NCBI GenBank assembly: GCA_964557005.1
Contig: CAZKYI010000015.1
Span: 1 to 34,191, forward strand
Reading direction: 5' to 3'
DNA from: JBECKS01 sp964557005
GTDB taxonomy: Bacteria; Pseudomonadota; Gammaproteobacteria; Pseudomonadales; JBECKS01
DNA length: 34,191 nt
Below, piece by piece: positions 9,583-18,773 of the stretch. A program made the translations under genes and the position numbers. How positions within the stretch are numbered: the stretch's first letter is position 1; every line of letters begins with the position of its first letter. The notes beneath the pieces were generated by a model that was not told where the DNA came from, made no database searches, and saw only the letters and a program-made list of their open reading frames with translations.

Positions 9583-10257
9583 ATGCAAGCACAACGGCGA
9601 TATTCAGGCCATTTGGCGTTGGAAGGTGAGAGCGGATTTTCACGCAGAATTTTTATTGATTCGTGCAAGCTGGACAATGGTTTGATTCAGATTCGTGGCG
9701 AACTGGTGGATAGCCGCGCCGATTACCAGCAGGCAGACAAGGAAATCGATGTGCATGGTATGGTGGTGCGTTTGAGTTTTGATGCGAATACCCGCGAAAT
9801 TGTGCAATCAGAAATGGCCTTGCCACAAATGGCGTTTGCGGGCATTTGTGCGGAGCAAATTCCTGCCAGAGCCGAAGAACTCATCGGCACCAAAACAGGC
9901 AAACCCTATAACCAGAAAGTGGCCGAAGTGTTTGGTGCTACGCGCGGCTGCATGCACTTGATGACACTCTATCGGGCGATTGGTGTTGCGATGAATCAGG
10001 TGGGCAGCTGGAACCATTCCTTTCGAGGGCTGGATGAAAATTGTCCCGCAGCTAATGTGCCGAATGCCATGAGTGTGATTCAGTCGAGCATTGTAGACAG
10101 TTGTCATGCCTGGGCTGCGCAAGGCGGCGGTGTGATCAGGGATTTTGAAGCGCAACAATTTGCCCCGATGCTGGAGCGCTGCACACCAAAATTACTGGGC
10201 AGATGGCAGCAATATCAGGAAAACACGGCGCAGGAAGCAGTTCAAGCAGATAAATGA
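9583..10257 (+). CDS. DUF2889 family protein
   Basis: A 224-aa protein that matches the DUF2889 pattern by eye. An N-terminal beta-rich half carries GELVDSRADY and DVHGMVVRLSFD. A central GATRGCMHLMTLYRAIG block contains the conserved Gly-Cys-x-His-Leu. The function of the family is unknown. It is divergent from metG, with 129 bases between the two starts that must hold both promoters. The very start could be a few codons later, since no strong ribosome-binding site is visible. Dcd follows 58 bases downstream. Confidence 0.85.
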   Translation: MQAQRRYSGHLALEGESGFSRRIFIDSCKLDNGLIQIRGELVDSRADYQQADKEIDVHGMVVRLSFDANTREIVQSEMALPQMAFAGICAEQIPARAEELIGTKTGKPYNQKVAEVFGATRGCMHLMTLYRAIGVAMNQVGSWNHSFRGLDENCPAANVPNAMSVIQSSIVDSCHAWAAQGGGVIRDFEAQQFAPMLERCTPKLLGRWQQYQENTAQEAVQADK

Positions 10258-10315
10258 ATCACATAGAATGCGCATATTTTTTTAATTCAACCCAACCGTT
10301 TTTCAGGAAGTTTCA

Positions 10316-10882
10316 ATGAGTATCAAGTCAGACAAATGGATTCGGCGCATGGCAGCACAGCACGGCATGATTGAGCCGTTTGAGCCAGGGCAAGTGCGCT
10401 TTAAAGACGAACAGCGCATTATTTCCTATGGCACTTCAAGTTATGGTTATGATGTACGCTGCGCTTCCGAATTCAAGATTTTCACCAACATTCATTCTTC
10501 AGTGGTTGATCCAAAAAATTTCGATGAAAAAAGTTTTGTCGATATTGAAAGTGATGTGTGTGTGATTCCTCCCAATTCTTTTGCTCTCGCCAGAACCGTT
10601 GAATATTTTCGTATTCCCAGAAATGTGCTGACCGTGTGTCTGGGTAAAAGCACCTATGCACGCTGTGGCATTATTGTGAATGTCACGCCGCTTGAACCGG
10701 AATGGGAAGGGCATGTGACGCTGGAATTTTCAAACACCACCAATTTGCCTGCCAAAATTTATGCCAATGAAGGTGTGGCGCAAATGTTGTTCTTTGAATC
10801 TGATGAAGTGTGTGAAACTTCCTACAAGGATCGCGGTGGAAAATATCAAGGCCAAATCGGCGTTACCTTACCCAGGACCTGA
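10316..10882 (+). CDS. dcd: dCTP deaminase
   Basis: Deaminates dCTP to dUTP in thymidylate synthesis; a cytoplasmic homotrimer. The 188-aa length is near the usual 188-193. Key segments: SYGTSSYGYDVR near the N-terminus, GKSTYARCGI carrying the catalytic Ser/Arg, and the LEPEWEGHVTLEFSN block with the catalytic Glu. AGGAAG lies 5 bases before the ATG. The hydrolase-like gene begins 4 bases after the stop, so the two are probably co-transcribed and translationally coupled. Confidence 0.97.
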   Translation: MSIKSDKWIRRMAAQHGMIEPFEPGQVRFKDEQRIISYGTSSYGYDVRCASEFKIFTNIHSSVVDPKNFDEKSFVDIESDVCVIPPNSFALARTVEYFRIPRNVLTVCLGKSTYARCGIIVNVTPLEPEWEGHVTLEFSNTTNLPAKIYANEGVAQMLFFESDEVCETSYKDRGGKYQGQIGVTLPRT

Positions 10883-10886
10883 TTGT

Positions 10887-11969
10887 ATGAGTGATTCCGT
10901 TGTTATACTAAATGAACTTGCCCTGACTTCGGGCGAAGGTTTTGTTGGTCATATTCATCTCAATGCGCCGCAAAGTTTTAATTCACTGACGCTGGAAATG
11001 GTGCAGTTGATTCATCAGCAGCTTGAGCAGTGGCGAAATAATGCAAGACTGTGTGCGATTTTTCTCGATGGTGCTGGTGAAAAGGCATTTTGTGCTGGTG
11101 GTGATGTTAAAAGCCTGTATGCAGGAAGAATCAACACAGTGCAGGGCATTGATAACCCGAGTGCGATAGATTTTTTTAATCAGGAATATGCGCTTGATTT
11201 TGCGTTGCATACTTTCCCCAAACCCATCGTTTGTTGGGGAAACGGTGTGGTGATGGGGGGTGGTTTGGGTTTAATGACCGCCTGCACGCATCGCATTATG
11301 ACTGAAACTTCACGTAGCGCGATGCCCGAAATTACCATTGGTTTGTATCCTGATGTTGGTGGCAGTTGGTTTTTGAATCGTGCACCTGGCAAAACGGGAT
11401 TATTTCTCGGCTTAACGGGTGCCAACATCAATGCCCATGATGCGCTGTTTGCAGGACTGGCCAATCGTTTTATTGCCAATGAATACAAGCAGACTTTAAT
11501 CAAAGCCATGCAGGCGCTTGATTTCGATGCTTATCAGCGGGGTGAATTAACCAATATCATCAAAGGTCTGGAATACCGAAGTGTGCATTTGTTAGCGCAA
11601 TCTGAATTGAAACAGCACTTTGATTTAATCAATGCACTCTGTGATTTTGAACATCTTGCTGATTTATCCAGCCGTTTAATTAAAAAATGCAGCTCACACT
11701 CAAACGCGTGGCTACAACAGGCTGCACGTACTTTGCAGACGGGTTGCCCTGTCACGGCACATCTGGTGTTTGAACAATTACAGCGAGGGAAATATCTTTC
11801 GCTTGAACAGGTGTTTGATATGGAACGCAAAATCTCTGCCCAATGTATGCGTCATACCGATTTTTATGAAGGTGTACGCGCCTTGCTGATTGATAAGGAT
11901 AAAAACCCTAAATGGGCGCACGCTTCGATTGATGAGGTTGATGCAGCGTTTATTGAACGTTTTTTTTAA
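10887..11969 (+). CDS. 3-hydroxyisobutyryl-CoA hydrolase-like protein (crotonase superfamily)
   Basis: A 360-aa crotonase-fold enzyme. FCAGGDVKSLY, then GVVMGGGLGL (oxyanion hole) and PEITIGLYPDVGGSWFL are the HIBCH-type signature. The ~360-aa length also fits HIBCH rather than the ~260-aa enoyl-CoA hydratases. HIBCH releases 3-hydroxyisobutyrate from its CoA ester in valine breakdown. Enoyl-CoA hydratase activity is a possible alternative annotation. The frame is open back to 10761, but ATG 10887, 4 bases after the dcd stop, avoids overlap and starts where the family does. The stop overlaps the convergent lipoprotein gene by 4 bases. Confidence 0.88.
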   Translation: MSDSVVILNELALTSGEGFVGHIHLNAPQSFNSLTLEMVQLIHQQLEQWRNNARLCAIFLDGAGEKAFCAGGDVKSLYAGRINTVQGIDNPSAIDFFNQEYALDFALHTFPKPIVCWGNGVVMGGGLGLMTACTHRIMTETSRSAMPEITIGLYPDVGGSWFLNRAPGKTGLFLGLTGANINAHDALFAGLANRFIANEYKQTLIKAMQALDFDAYQRGELTNIIKGLEYRSVHLLAQSELKQHFDLINALCDFEHLADLSSRLIKKCSSHSNAWLQQAARTLQTGCPVTAHLVFEQLQRGKYLSLEQVFDMERKISAQCMRHTDFYEGVRALLIDKDKNPKWAHASIDEVDAAFIERFF

Positions 11970-13237
11970 TGATGATGCGGTGAGCGCATATTTTCGCGCA
12001 CATCATAATTAACAACATTTTCAAGAAGGATGCCTTTGCCCGCTTTAACCACCAGAGGGGCGCACCAGTCTCTTACCGGGGTTTGTATGGGCGCGGCGAG
12101 ATCATCAATAAAATCATCCATATTCGCTTCGGGTAACACATAGTTCACTGCGACTTTTGCAGCTTGCTTTACGTGGTGATCACCGATACGGCCTGTTTGC
12201 CCCCACGCAATGAGGTAGTCATTGCAGTACGCACTTTTGGCGGCGTTGGTGTAGGCAATTTCCCTGTCTATGTTGAAATGATATTTTGCCATGAGCTCTT
12301 CAAACAACATGGCAATGTCCTCGTAGTAAACTTCGTCGTCAAAAGGGACATAGGCATAATCATCATTTGCCCTGTCACCTGCCATCGCGTTACCGACTTG
12401 CAGTGCTGTAAGTCTGGATTGTTTTTTGGTGGGAACTTCGCCTCTGAACATCACAAAGGCAAGGTCTTTCATACGCTGTGATTGCAATGGAAATTGTCGG
12501 TTTAATAACTGCGCACCGTTTTCCTGTTCAAGTTTGTTGATTGCCTGAATTACGGTGAGGCGATTGTCTACTTTTTCATGACTGGCTGGCGGGAAAAAAG
12601 TGTTGGCATGTGCCAGCTCGTGATAGAGCAAACGCGCCAGAGGAAAAATCAAATCCTCAAGTTCGCGCTTGCCTGAATTTGACATCGCCAAGCTGCCATC
12701 TTCCCTGAGGTAGCGCCACAAGCTGGCAAAGGCCAGTGAGTCGTCATAACCGCTACGATAATCAGCAGCACCTGAAATGGTGTCTTTTTCTTCCTGGGTT
12801 AACCAGAGGCTGACGGGGTCAAGATAGATAGCGCCTGTTTGGGTGGTGTAGAAAGACGGGCGTATGTCGCTGTCAATCACAATGGCAGTGACTGAGCGCA
12901 GTAACAGCAAAATGTCATCAGGCATTTCATCTAACAAGCGCATAAAGCGGTCGCCCATCCATGAATGCGAAACCAGTAAACGCGATTCGATGTCCTGCTT
13001 GTCGGGTTTGCGGGTGTCGTTGCCAATCAGCGGCAAACAGACTAACTGACAGGGTGTTGCGTCTTCATCGGTTGCCAATGCACAACTCAGGTTAGCGTGC
13101 GGTTTTTTGCTGTAAGGTTTGGCGCTGTTGTTTTCCTTGAGAGCTGCCAGACCATTGCGCTTGCAGCTGTTATCGTTTCCACAGGAAACGACAAGCAGCG
13201 ATAACACAACAATGAACAGGTATTTGCCAGTGTTCAT
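11966..13237 (-). CDS. Predicted lipoprotein with HExxH motif
   Basis: A 423-aa precursor. The N-terminus has a hydrophobic segment ending in the lipobox-like VVSC, placing lipidated Cys at residue 19. HELAH at residues 206-210 (within LLYHELAHANTFF) matches the HExxH zinc-metallopeptidase consensus. The third ligand cannot be assigned by eye, though acidic residues lie downstream (about 270-330). Four further Cys near the N-terminus could form disulfides outside the cytoplasm. The C-terminus ends in three His. The start overlaps the SDR stop (ATGA type), so it is translated from the same transcript. I do not recognise the family; an envelope metalloprotease is possible but unproven. Confidence 0.85.
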   Translation of the reverse strand: MNTGKYLFIVVLSLLVVSCGNDNSCKRNGLAALKENNSAKPYSKKPHANLSCALATDEDATPCQLVCLPLIGNDTRKPDKQDIESRLLVSHSWMGDRFMRLLDEMPDDILLLLRSVTAIVIDSDIRPSFYTTQTGAIYLDPVSLWLTQEEKDTISGAADYRSGYDDSLAFASLWRYLREDGSLAMSNSGKRELEDLIFPLARLLYHELAHANTFFPPASHEKVDNRLTVIQAINKLEQENGAQLLNRQFPLQSQRMKDLAFVMFRGEVPTKKQSRLTALQVGNAMAGDRANDDYAYVPFDDEVYYEDIAMLFEELMAKYHFNIDREIAYTNAAKSAYCNDYLIAWGQTGRIGDHHVKQAAKVAVNYVLPEANMDDFIDDLAAPIQTPVRDWCAPLVVKAGKGILLENVVNYDVRENMRSPHHH

Positions 13238-14001
13238 AGCGTAGAACAGGTATGTGCTCCATCTACAGTAATGACACTGCCGCTCATATAAGAGGATAGG
13301 GGGCTGGCCAATAACAACAGCACGCCGTTGAGTTCATCGAGCTGCCCCATGCGTTTGTAGGGAATGCGCTTGATTTGTTTTTGTCCTGCTTCGCTGGCCA
13401 TGAAATCGCGGTTGATGTCGGTTTCAAAATATCCCGGGCAAATCACATTGGCGCGAATGTTGTCACGTGCATAATCCAGTGCAAGCGATTTTGTAAGATG
13501 CACACAGCCAGCCTTGGAAGCAGCATAAGCAGGAAGTTGATTGGCAACTCTCAGGCCAACAATCGAGGCAATGTTGATGATGTTGCCCGCCTTTGCGTTA
13601 CGCTTCCAAAGTTTGATGGCTTCCTTGCTCACTAACCAAACACCTTTCAGATTGGTATCTAACACCTTGTCCCATTGTTCATTGGCCAGTGTGTGGGCTG
13701 AACCCTCTTCGTTAATGCCTGCGTTATTGATGATGCAGGTGAGGTCATGCAGTTGTGCAAAACCTTGCGCAACACTTTCGGCATTGCTGACGTCCATTGC
13801 AATCAGGGTGGCTTTTCCGCCCAGTGCTTCAACTTCCTGTTTGCTTTGTTCAAGCTTGTCGGTACGTCGGGCAGCCAGCACCACTTCGGCGCCTGCGCGT
13901 GCGAGTACCTTGGCAAAATGTGCGCCAAAACCACTGGAAGCACCAGTAATCAGAATTTTTTGTGCGCGTAAATCAAATGGAATGCTGCCTGATGTGGTCA
14001 T
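13234..14001 (-). CDS. Short-chain dehydrogenase/reductase (FabG-like)
   Basis: A 255-aa classical SDR. The cofactor motif is TGASSGFGAHFA, followed by NNAG, the catalytic Ser in NIASIVG and YAASK. The segment after the first strand (AARRTDKL) carries Arg residues compatible with NADPH. Substrate unknown; FabG-like reduction of a 3-oxoacyl or similar compound is the default reading. GGAAC 7 bases before the ATG supports the start. The last 4 bases overlap the lipoprotein gene. It is divergent from the flippase-like membrane protein, with 113 bases between starts. Confidence 0.92.
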   Translation of the reverse strand: MTTSGSIPFDLRAQKILITGASSGFGAHFAKVLARAGAEVVLAARRTDKLEQSKQEVEALGGKATLIAMDVSNAESVAQGFAQLHDLTCIINNAGINEEGSAHTLANEQWDKVLDTNLKGVWLVSKEAIKLWKRNAKAGNIINIASIVGLRVANQLPAYAASKAGCVHLTKSLALDYARDNIRANVICPGYFETDINRDFMASEAGQKQIKRIPYKRMGQLDELNGVLLLLASPLSSYMSGSVITVDGAHTCSTL

Positions 14002-14114
14002 AAAAGTGTTCCGTGTTGAGAATCAAAAAGGTGTTCAGATTAGCTATTCGATGATTAAATGCAAGGCAATTCCATACCCTGCACATACCATTAAAATAAC
14101 AAGAGTGGGAAAAA

Positions 14115-15185
14115 ATGAGTGAAGCTGAACCGCCCTATACAGGAAAAGTAAAAAACGCTGGAAAAAGGAAAGGCATGTCGGGCTGGATGAAAACCGCTTT
14201 AGCCATTGCAGTGAGCGTTATCATTCTCGGTTTTTATTTTAAGGATATTGAATGGCCAAAATTTTTTGAGGCTCTGGAGCAGGCCAATTTATGGATGGCT
14301 TTTTTCTCGATTGTAATTTCGCAACTGGTGTTCTGGCTGTTTGGTGTTTTTCAGACTGAAAGAACCTTCAACTGGTTTCATAAACCGTTTGACTGGGTTA
14401 ATTACATGTGGGTGCGTGGGGGCTTGTACTTACTGGTGATGGTGAACACGGGTCTTGGTGGTGCTGGAAACATTATTTATCTTCAGCAAAAAACACACAT
14501 CAGCTGGATGAAATTTATTTCAATCGCTTTTTTCAGAACCTCCGTGCAGGCTGCCGCCATAGGGTTTGCACTGGTGCCACTCACCTTGTTGTTACACTGG
14601 TATGATATTTTCAAATTGCTGCCGCTTAACCCGTGGATTTGGTGGTGTGTATTGATTGTTGGTTTGTTGGCTTTTTGGGATGGCTGGTTTTTCTTTCTCA
14701 AAAACAGAGCCATTGGCTTAAGCCGTTATTTTTTTACCAAGGGGGAAAAGCGGGGTGCGCTTGTTGGTGGCATTCGTAACAAGGCGCACCCGTTCTGGGA
14801 AATTTTCCGTGTTGCCACACAGGCACAATGGCTGTGGTTAATGCTGTGGGTTTATGTGCCTGTGCTTTCAACCATTATTTGTTATTGGTATTTCGCCAAG
14901 GCCTTCAATATTGAAATTCCCTTTTTACTGTTTGCTGCAACCATCCTGTTGGTGCTGATGATTCAGGACACGCCACTGGCGTTCGCAGGATTCGGCTCTA
15001 CCACATTGGCGTGGAGTTTATTCTATGGTGAATATGCTTCACTCGAAGCCATCGCCAGTCTTAGCCTGTGTATGCCCTTGTTAAGATTGCTGATGCGCGG
15101 AGCCGTGGGGGTTGTTTCGATTCGTCCGGCAATTTCAGACATCAACTCGATTATTGAAGAACAGCGAAGACGAAACTTTTCCTGA
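14115..15185 (+). CDS. Multi-pass membrane protein, flippase-like (UPF0104 / LPG-synthase TM-type)
   Basis: A 356-aa integral inner-membrane protein with a charged N-terminus (~25 aa) and about seven or eight hydrophobic segments, for example ALAIAVSVIILGFYF, FFSIVISQLVFWLF and WWCVLIVGLLAFW. The overall plan and the TPLAFAGFGSTTLAW stretch near the C-terminus resemble the transmembrane domain of lysylphosphatidylglycerol synthase/flippase-like proteins (UPF0104). No soluble transferase domain is attached. Likely in lipid or glycolipid handling; substrate unknown. Convergent with the enoyl-CoA hydratase, with 3 bases between stops. Confidence 0.8.
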   Translation: MSEAEPPYTGKVKNAGKRKGMSGWMKTALAIAVSVIILGFYFKDIEWPKFFEALEQANLWMAFFSIVISQLVFWLFGVFQTERTFNWFHKPFDWVNYMWVRGGLYLLVMVNTGLGGAGNIIYLQQKTHISWMKFISIAFFRTSVQAAAIGFALVPLTLLLHWYDIFKLLPLNPWIWWCVLIVGLLAFWDGWFFFLKNRAIGLSRYFFTKGEKRGALVGGIRNKAHPFWEIFRVATQAQWLWLMLWVYVPVLSTIICYWYFAKAFNIEIPFLLFAATILLVLMIQDTPLAFAGFGSTTLAWSLFYGEYASLEAIASLSLCMPLLRLLMRGAVGVVSIRPAISDINSIIEEQRRRNFS

Positions 15186-15188
15186 ATT

Positions 15189-15959
15189 TTATTTCCACAC
15201 TGGCGCACGTTTTTCAATAAAAGAACGCACACCTTCGAGTGCATTTTCACCATTAAACAATTTCAGAAACTGTTCTCTTTCCAGAGGCAGGGCATCATTG
15301 ATATTGCCTTTTCTGCTTGCCTGAATCAGTTGCTTGCAGGCTTTTATGGAATCGGGGCTTTGGCGCAAACTGCCTTCAGCCAGGGTCATGGCGGTGTTAA
15401 AGGCTTGTTGTTTTTCAACCACCTGTTCAACCAGACCAATCTCCAATGCTTTTGCTGCGCCAATCTGTTCTCCGCATAAAATCATACGCTTTGCCCACGC
15501 TTCTCCCACCAGCCATGCCAGATTTTGTGTGCCGCCAGCGCAAGGAAGCAAACCGATTTTAGCTTCAGGTAAAGCCATAATCGCTTGCGCTTCTGCAATG
15601 CGCGTGTCACACGCCAGCGCTACTTCCAAACCACCGCCCATCGCATAGCCGTTGATCGCAGCAATCGAAATGCCCTTGTACCAGCTCAGGGCTTCAAAGG
15701 CTTCACCAAAAGCATGCGCCATCTGCTGGGGTGCAATCGCTGATTGATTGAAGGCTTTTAAATCGGCACCTGCCGAAAAAAACTTTTCGCCTTCGCCAGT
15801 AACTACCAACGCAATGTTGTGTCTATCTGCGTTTAATTCTTCAACCAGCGCTTTTAATCCCAACAAACTGTCGTGTGTCCAGGTGTTGGCGGGTGGGTTG
15901 CACATGGTAATGCTGGCAATGGCACCGTGTTTTTCAAGTTTTAATAAGTTGCTCATCAT
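15189..15959 (-). CDS. Enoyl-CoA hydratase/isomerase family protein
   Basis: A 256-aa crotonase-family enzyme. FSAGADLKAF and GYAMGGGLEVALACD form the oxyanion hole. PEAKIGLLPCAGGTQ carries the second catalytic Glu, while the first Glu position falls in the GGGLEVAL region, consistent with true hydratases. It probably hydrates trans-2-enoyl-CoA in beta-oxidation of fatty or aromatic/steroid side-chain acyl-CoAs; the exact substrate is unknown. AGGAAA lies just upstream; the start is ATG 15959 or the next Met at 15956. It follows the histidine phosphatase by 17 bases on the same strand. Confidence 0.92.
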   Translation of the reverse strand: MMSNLLKLEKHGAIASITMCNPPANTWTHDSLLGLKALVEELNADRHNIALVVTGEGEKFFSAGADLKAFNQSAIAPQQMAHAFGEAFEALSWYKGISIAAINGYAMGGGLEVALACDTRIAEAQAIMALPEAKIGLLPCAGGTQNLAWLVGEAWAKRMILCGEQIGAAKALEIGLVEQVVEKQQAFNTAMTLAEGSLRQSPDSIKACKQLIQASRKGNINDALPLEREQFLKLFNGENALEGVRSFIEKRAPVWK

Positions 15960-15976
15960 TTTTTCCTGTTGGCTTG

Positions 15977-16531
15977 CTAGTGAATGTGTGAATTTGCTTG
16001 TGTACCGAGTTGTATGATTTCAAATTCAGGCTGATTGCTGAAATGATGAATCGAACAATTAGCGGGGTTAAAGGAGATAACCTGTTGACTGTTTTGACAA
16101 TAACCAATCAAAACATTGATGGCGATGTAATGACTGAAAATAATACTGTCATGTTCCAATGCACATATATATTCAATCATGGTTTGGCGCCATTGATTCA
16201 AGGCGGGGCTTAAATTCGGCCAACTGTCTTTCATAATGTGTACTAACCAGGGCATGCGCTCTTGTACATCTTCAATGGGGCTTGGAATTTCAGCGACACG
16301 TTTTTCTGTTTGAATGTTCAGGCCACTGGCGTGGCTGAAAATTTCTGCGGTTTGGTAAGCGCGTTTAATGGGGCTGCTGATGCAGTGAAACTGTTCGATG
16401 CCCTGAATTTTCATGAGCTGCCCGGTCGCGTGCTGCGCCTGTTGCCTGCCCAGTTCACTGAGTGGCGGATCGAGATCTTCGTTCCAGTTGGCGGCTGCCT
16501 GCCCGTGACGAATCAGATAAATGTTGGCCAT
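15977..16531 (-). CDS. Histidine phosphatase family protein
   Basis: A 184-aa protein of the phosphoglycerate-mutase-like superfamily. The catalytic RHGQ is at residues 8-11. The SSPIKRAYQTAEIF block is the second family signature, and IIFSHYIAIN holds the second catalytic His. The family uses a phospho-His intermediate on varied phosphoesters, and the substrate cannot be read from sequence. GGAAATGG precedes the ATG. It is probably co-transcribed with the enoyl-CoA hydratase and divergent from the NUDIX gene, with under 100 bases between starts. Confidence 0.92.
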   Translation of the reverse strand: MANIYLIRHGQAAANWNEDLDPPLSELGRQQAQHATGQLMKIQGIEQFHCISSPIKRAYQTAEIFSHASGLNIQTEKRVAEIPSPIEDVQERMPWLVHIMKDSWPNLSPALNQWRQTMIEYICALEHDSIIFSHYIAINVLIGYCQNSQQVISFNPANCSIHHFSNQPEFEIIQLGTQANSHIH

Positions 16532-16625
16532 AATGCCATTTCCAAAGAATTAAACTATTCGAATTTGACAGTGCGTGATGGTAGCATTTTCTGCCAGAAA
16601 TGAGCGTGGAACTTTGATTAAAAAG

Positions 16626-17345
16626 ATGAATATTGCTCCGGCAATGCCTGCCGCTACCATTGTATTGTTACGTGATTTTGAAGGTGAACTTCAGGTATTC
16701 ATGCAGCAACGTGCATGGGCGGCAAGTTTTGTAGCGGGTGCCTATGTGTTTCCTGGCGGCAAGGTGGATGCGCAAGATTACAATTTCCCCAAAGAATTGA
16801 TTCGTTACGCACAGGAACAGGAACAAAAAATTCTGCTGCAAAAGCCGGGAGCCCATGAAGCAGTGATTGCTGCCTTGCGTGAGTGTTTTGAAGAAGCAGG
16901 CATTCTTCTGGCCTATGAACAACAGCAACATCAATCGCTGGCATTCCAGTCACACTACGATGTGTGGCAGCACTACCGGAATCAGTTAAATAACAAACAG
17001 CTTTCCTGGCCGACTTTGCTTCAGCAACAATCCTTGCAACTTGCAGTGGATCAACTGGTGTTTGTCGGACATTGGGTGACCCCCAAAACTTCATCACAGC
17101 GATTCGATACCTTGTTTTTTGCAGCCAAAGCGCCCGAACAACAAAACGGCAGGCATGATGATTTTGAAGCGATTAACAGTGTCTGGTGGACACCACAGCA
17201 AGCGCTTGAAGCGCATCGCAGAAAAGAGATTCAACTGATTTCTCCCACCATCGTTACGCTGGAACATGCCTGCAAATTTTCATGCAGTGATGAATTTATC
17301 GAGCATCATCGACGTGGGCTTACGGTTTTGCAGCGGAATATCTGA
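16626..17345 (+). CDS. NUDIX hydrolase (CoA-pyrophosphatase-like, NUDT19 type)
   Basis: A NUDIX-fold hydrolase of about 239 aa from ATG 16626 (MNIAPAMPAATIVLLRD). Upstream in-frame starts GTG 16575 and ATG 16578 would add 16-17 poorly conserved residues. The motif begins FPGGKVD, and after a ~35-residue insertion continues with HEAVIAALRECFEEAGIL, giving the REXXEE core. Such an inserted Nudix box and the length resemble the NUDT7/NUDT19 group, which cleaves CoA or acyl-CoA. That role is inferred and fits the surrounding acyl-CoA genes. Its stop lies 10 bases from the convergent FAD-oxidoreductase stop. Confidence 0.88.
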   Translation: MNIAPAMPAATIVLLRDFEGELQVFMQQRAWAASFVAGAYVFPGGKVDAQDYNFPKELIRYAQEQEQKILLQKPGAHEAVIAALRECFEEAGILLAYEQQQHQSLAFQSHYDVWQHYRNQLNNKQLSWPTLLQQQSLQLAVDQLVFVGHWVTPKTSSQRFDTLFFAAKAPEQQNGRHDDFEAINSVWWTPQQALEAHRRKEIQLISPTIVTLEHACKFSCSDEFIEHHRRGLTVLQRNI

Positions 17346-17355
17346 CGCTTATCTA

Positions 17356-18747
17356 TCAGGCTTTTGCGTGACCCTGGTGGTACATATCAAGCATTTCAGG
17401 TGGAATACCCCAATCATATGCACCCACCTGATCATGCAGTTTTTCAAGTTCATCACGTTCAAGCAGGCGATAGCGGATTGCTTTGGTGATTGCCTGTTCT
17501 CTGCTCAGGGTGTGAATGAGTTTTCTTTCTGGCGAAAAACATTGAAAGCGTTCATCGAACGGCTCGTCATATAACATGGCAACAATCATCTGCGAAATTA
17601 ATGGCGACATGTGAAAACCATCGCGTTTGGTGCCTGTCGCAATGATCAGGTTTTTAATCGATATTTTTCCCAACAGTGGGTAAGTATCCTGACTGATGGG
17701 TCGCCAGCCAACATTGACTCTGAAAAGATCAGCGCGGCAAAAATTTTTATTGATTTGTTCCATGCCCGCTTTCATCAAGGATTCCACACTGCCTGATTTT
17801 GCATGAGGGTAGGGTGTTGGTGAAATAAAGTTTCGAGCACCCAATAAAATATGGTCATGGGTTTCATGCGGGTGTGTGAAATAGGGAACGCTGTAAATTC
17901 CACAAGTCAAACCACGATTGGGTGTGCGAATACATTTGGTGTGAGGAAATTCAGGGCTGCGAATTTCGATAGAAACACCCACACCATAAAAAATTCTCTG
18001 TACATCGATGCCGAGTTTGCTTTGTTCAAGAATGCTGGAAACACTTGCGCCAGTTGCCAGTACAAATTGGTCGGCTGCTATTTTTTTTCCATTGTCCAGA
18101 AGCGCTGTTTCAATCATGCCTGACGAACCTTTTAACAACTGATTCACATGGGCATCAACAAACTCTACCTGCGGAAAGCGATTCAAGATGGCATCCAATT
18201 TTTCGACCATCAAGCGTGGATTCACCCAGCCTTCGTTTTCAATGTACAAGGCACGTGTTGCCCGATGGTGTGGTTCGGGCATGTAATTCGGAATATCAGC
18301 AGGCGCAACCAGATGGTGTGGTTCGTTGAAATCTTTCAATGCTTTCAGAATCGCATCAAAATTTTCATCATCCAGCTCATCAGCAGCAGTGTTATTGACA
18401 ACATAGGTACCATTTTCGGCACAGCCGCCGCCTGAAAATCCCTGACAATTGTTACATGCGGACGGTAAACAGGAACCGGCAGCTTCAATCAATTCCTGTT
18501 CAAATTCAGGCCACATGCGCGTGGCCAGATGGCTCAGTTCAAAACGGTAAAGATCCAGTTCGTTATCGAGCGCATCTTTTTCAAGTTCAGCAAATGAATT
18601 GAGCATAGCACCAGCGGCCAGTGTTGCGGAACAAAATCGCTCACGTTTGCCTACGATGCTTATCTTGTCAGAAGGCGATGCTCTTTTTGCCAGACGGAAG
18701 GCAATGGTTTGAGAAATGATTCCATTTCCTAAAATGATGGTGTGCAT
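17356..18747 (-). CDS. FAD-dependent oxidoreductase (DAO family)
   Basis: A 463-aa flavoprotein. The N-terminal dinucleotide-binding fold is TIILGNGIISQTIAFRLAKR (Gly-x-Gly-x-x-Ser). FVLATGA lies mid-protein. The C-terminal DAO-type closing block reads VGWRPISQDTYPLLG then IIATGTKRDGFHMSP. An unusual Cys-rich insert (CLPSACNNCQGFSGGGC) lies at about residues 93-109. The fold oxidises amines, amino acids or related C-N/C-O bonds; the substrate is unknown. The start lies 26 bases from the 3' end of tRNA-Leu on the same strand, so read-through from the tRNA promoter may contribute to expression. Confidence 0.88.
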   Translation of the reverse strand: MHTIILGNGIISQTIAFRLAKRASPSDKISIVGKRERFCSATLAAGAMLNSFAELEKDALDNELDLYRFELSHLATRMWPEFEQELIEAAGSCLPSACNNCQGFSGGGCAENGTYVVNNTAADELDDENFDAILKALKDFNEPHHLVAPADIPNYMPEPHHRATRALYIENEGWVNPRLMVEKLDAILNRFPQVEFVDAHVNQLLKGSSGMIETALLDNGKKIAADQFVLATGASVSSILEQSKLGIDVQRIFYGVGVSIEIRSPEFPHTKCIRTPNRGLTCGIYSVPYFTHPHETHDHILLGARNFISPTPYPHAKSGSVESLMKAGMEQINKNFCRADLFRVNVGWRPISQDTYPLLGKISIKNLIIATGTKRDGFHMSPLISQMIVAMLYDEPFDERFQCFSPERKLIHTLSREQAITKAIRYRLLERDELEKLHDQVGAYDWGIPPEMLDMYHQGHAKA

Positions 18748-18773
18748 GCCTGAACCCGAACTGGAAAGGAACT

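Noticed and set aside
9454..9594. N-terminal extension of metG to 9594
   Set aside because: Not conserved in the family; it would overlap the divergent DUF2889 gene start and has no ribosome-binding site.
10761..10886. N-terminal extension of the HIBCH-like gene
   Set aside because: It would overlap the dcd coding end in another frame; the family N-terminus begins at ATG 10887.
13541..14122. A 193-codon plus-strand frame over the SDR gene and the divergent gap
   Set aside because: Low-complexity Ser/Ala/Leu translation typical of an antisense shadow; the SDR on the minus strand has all family motifs.
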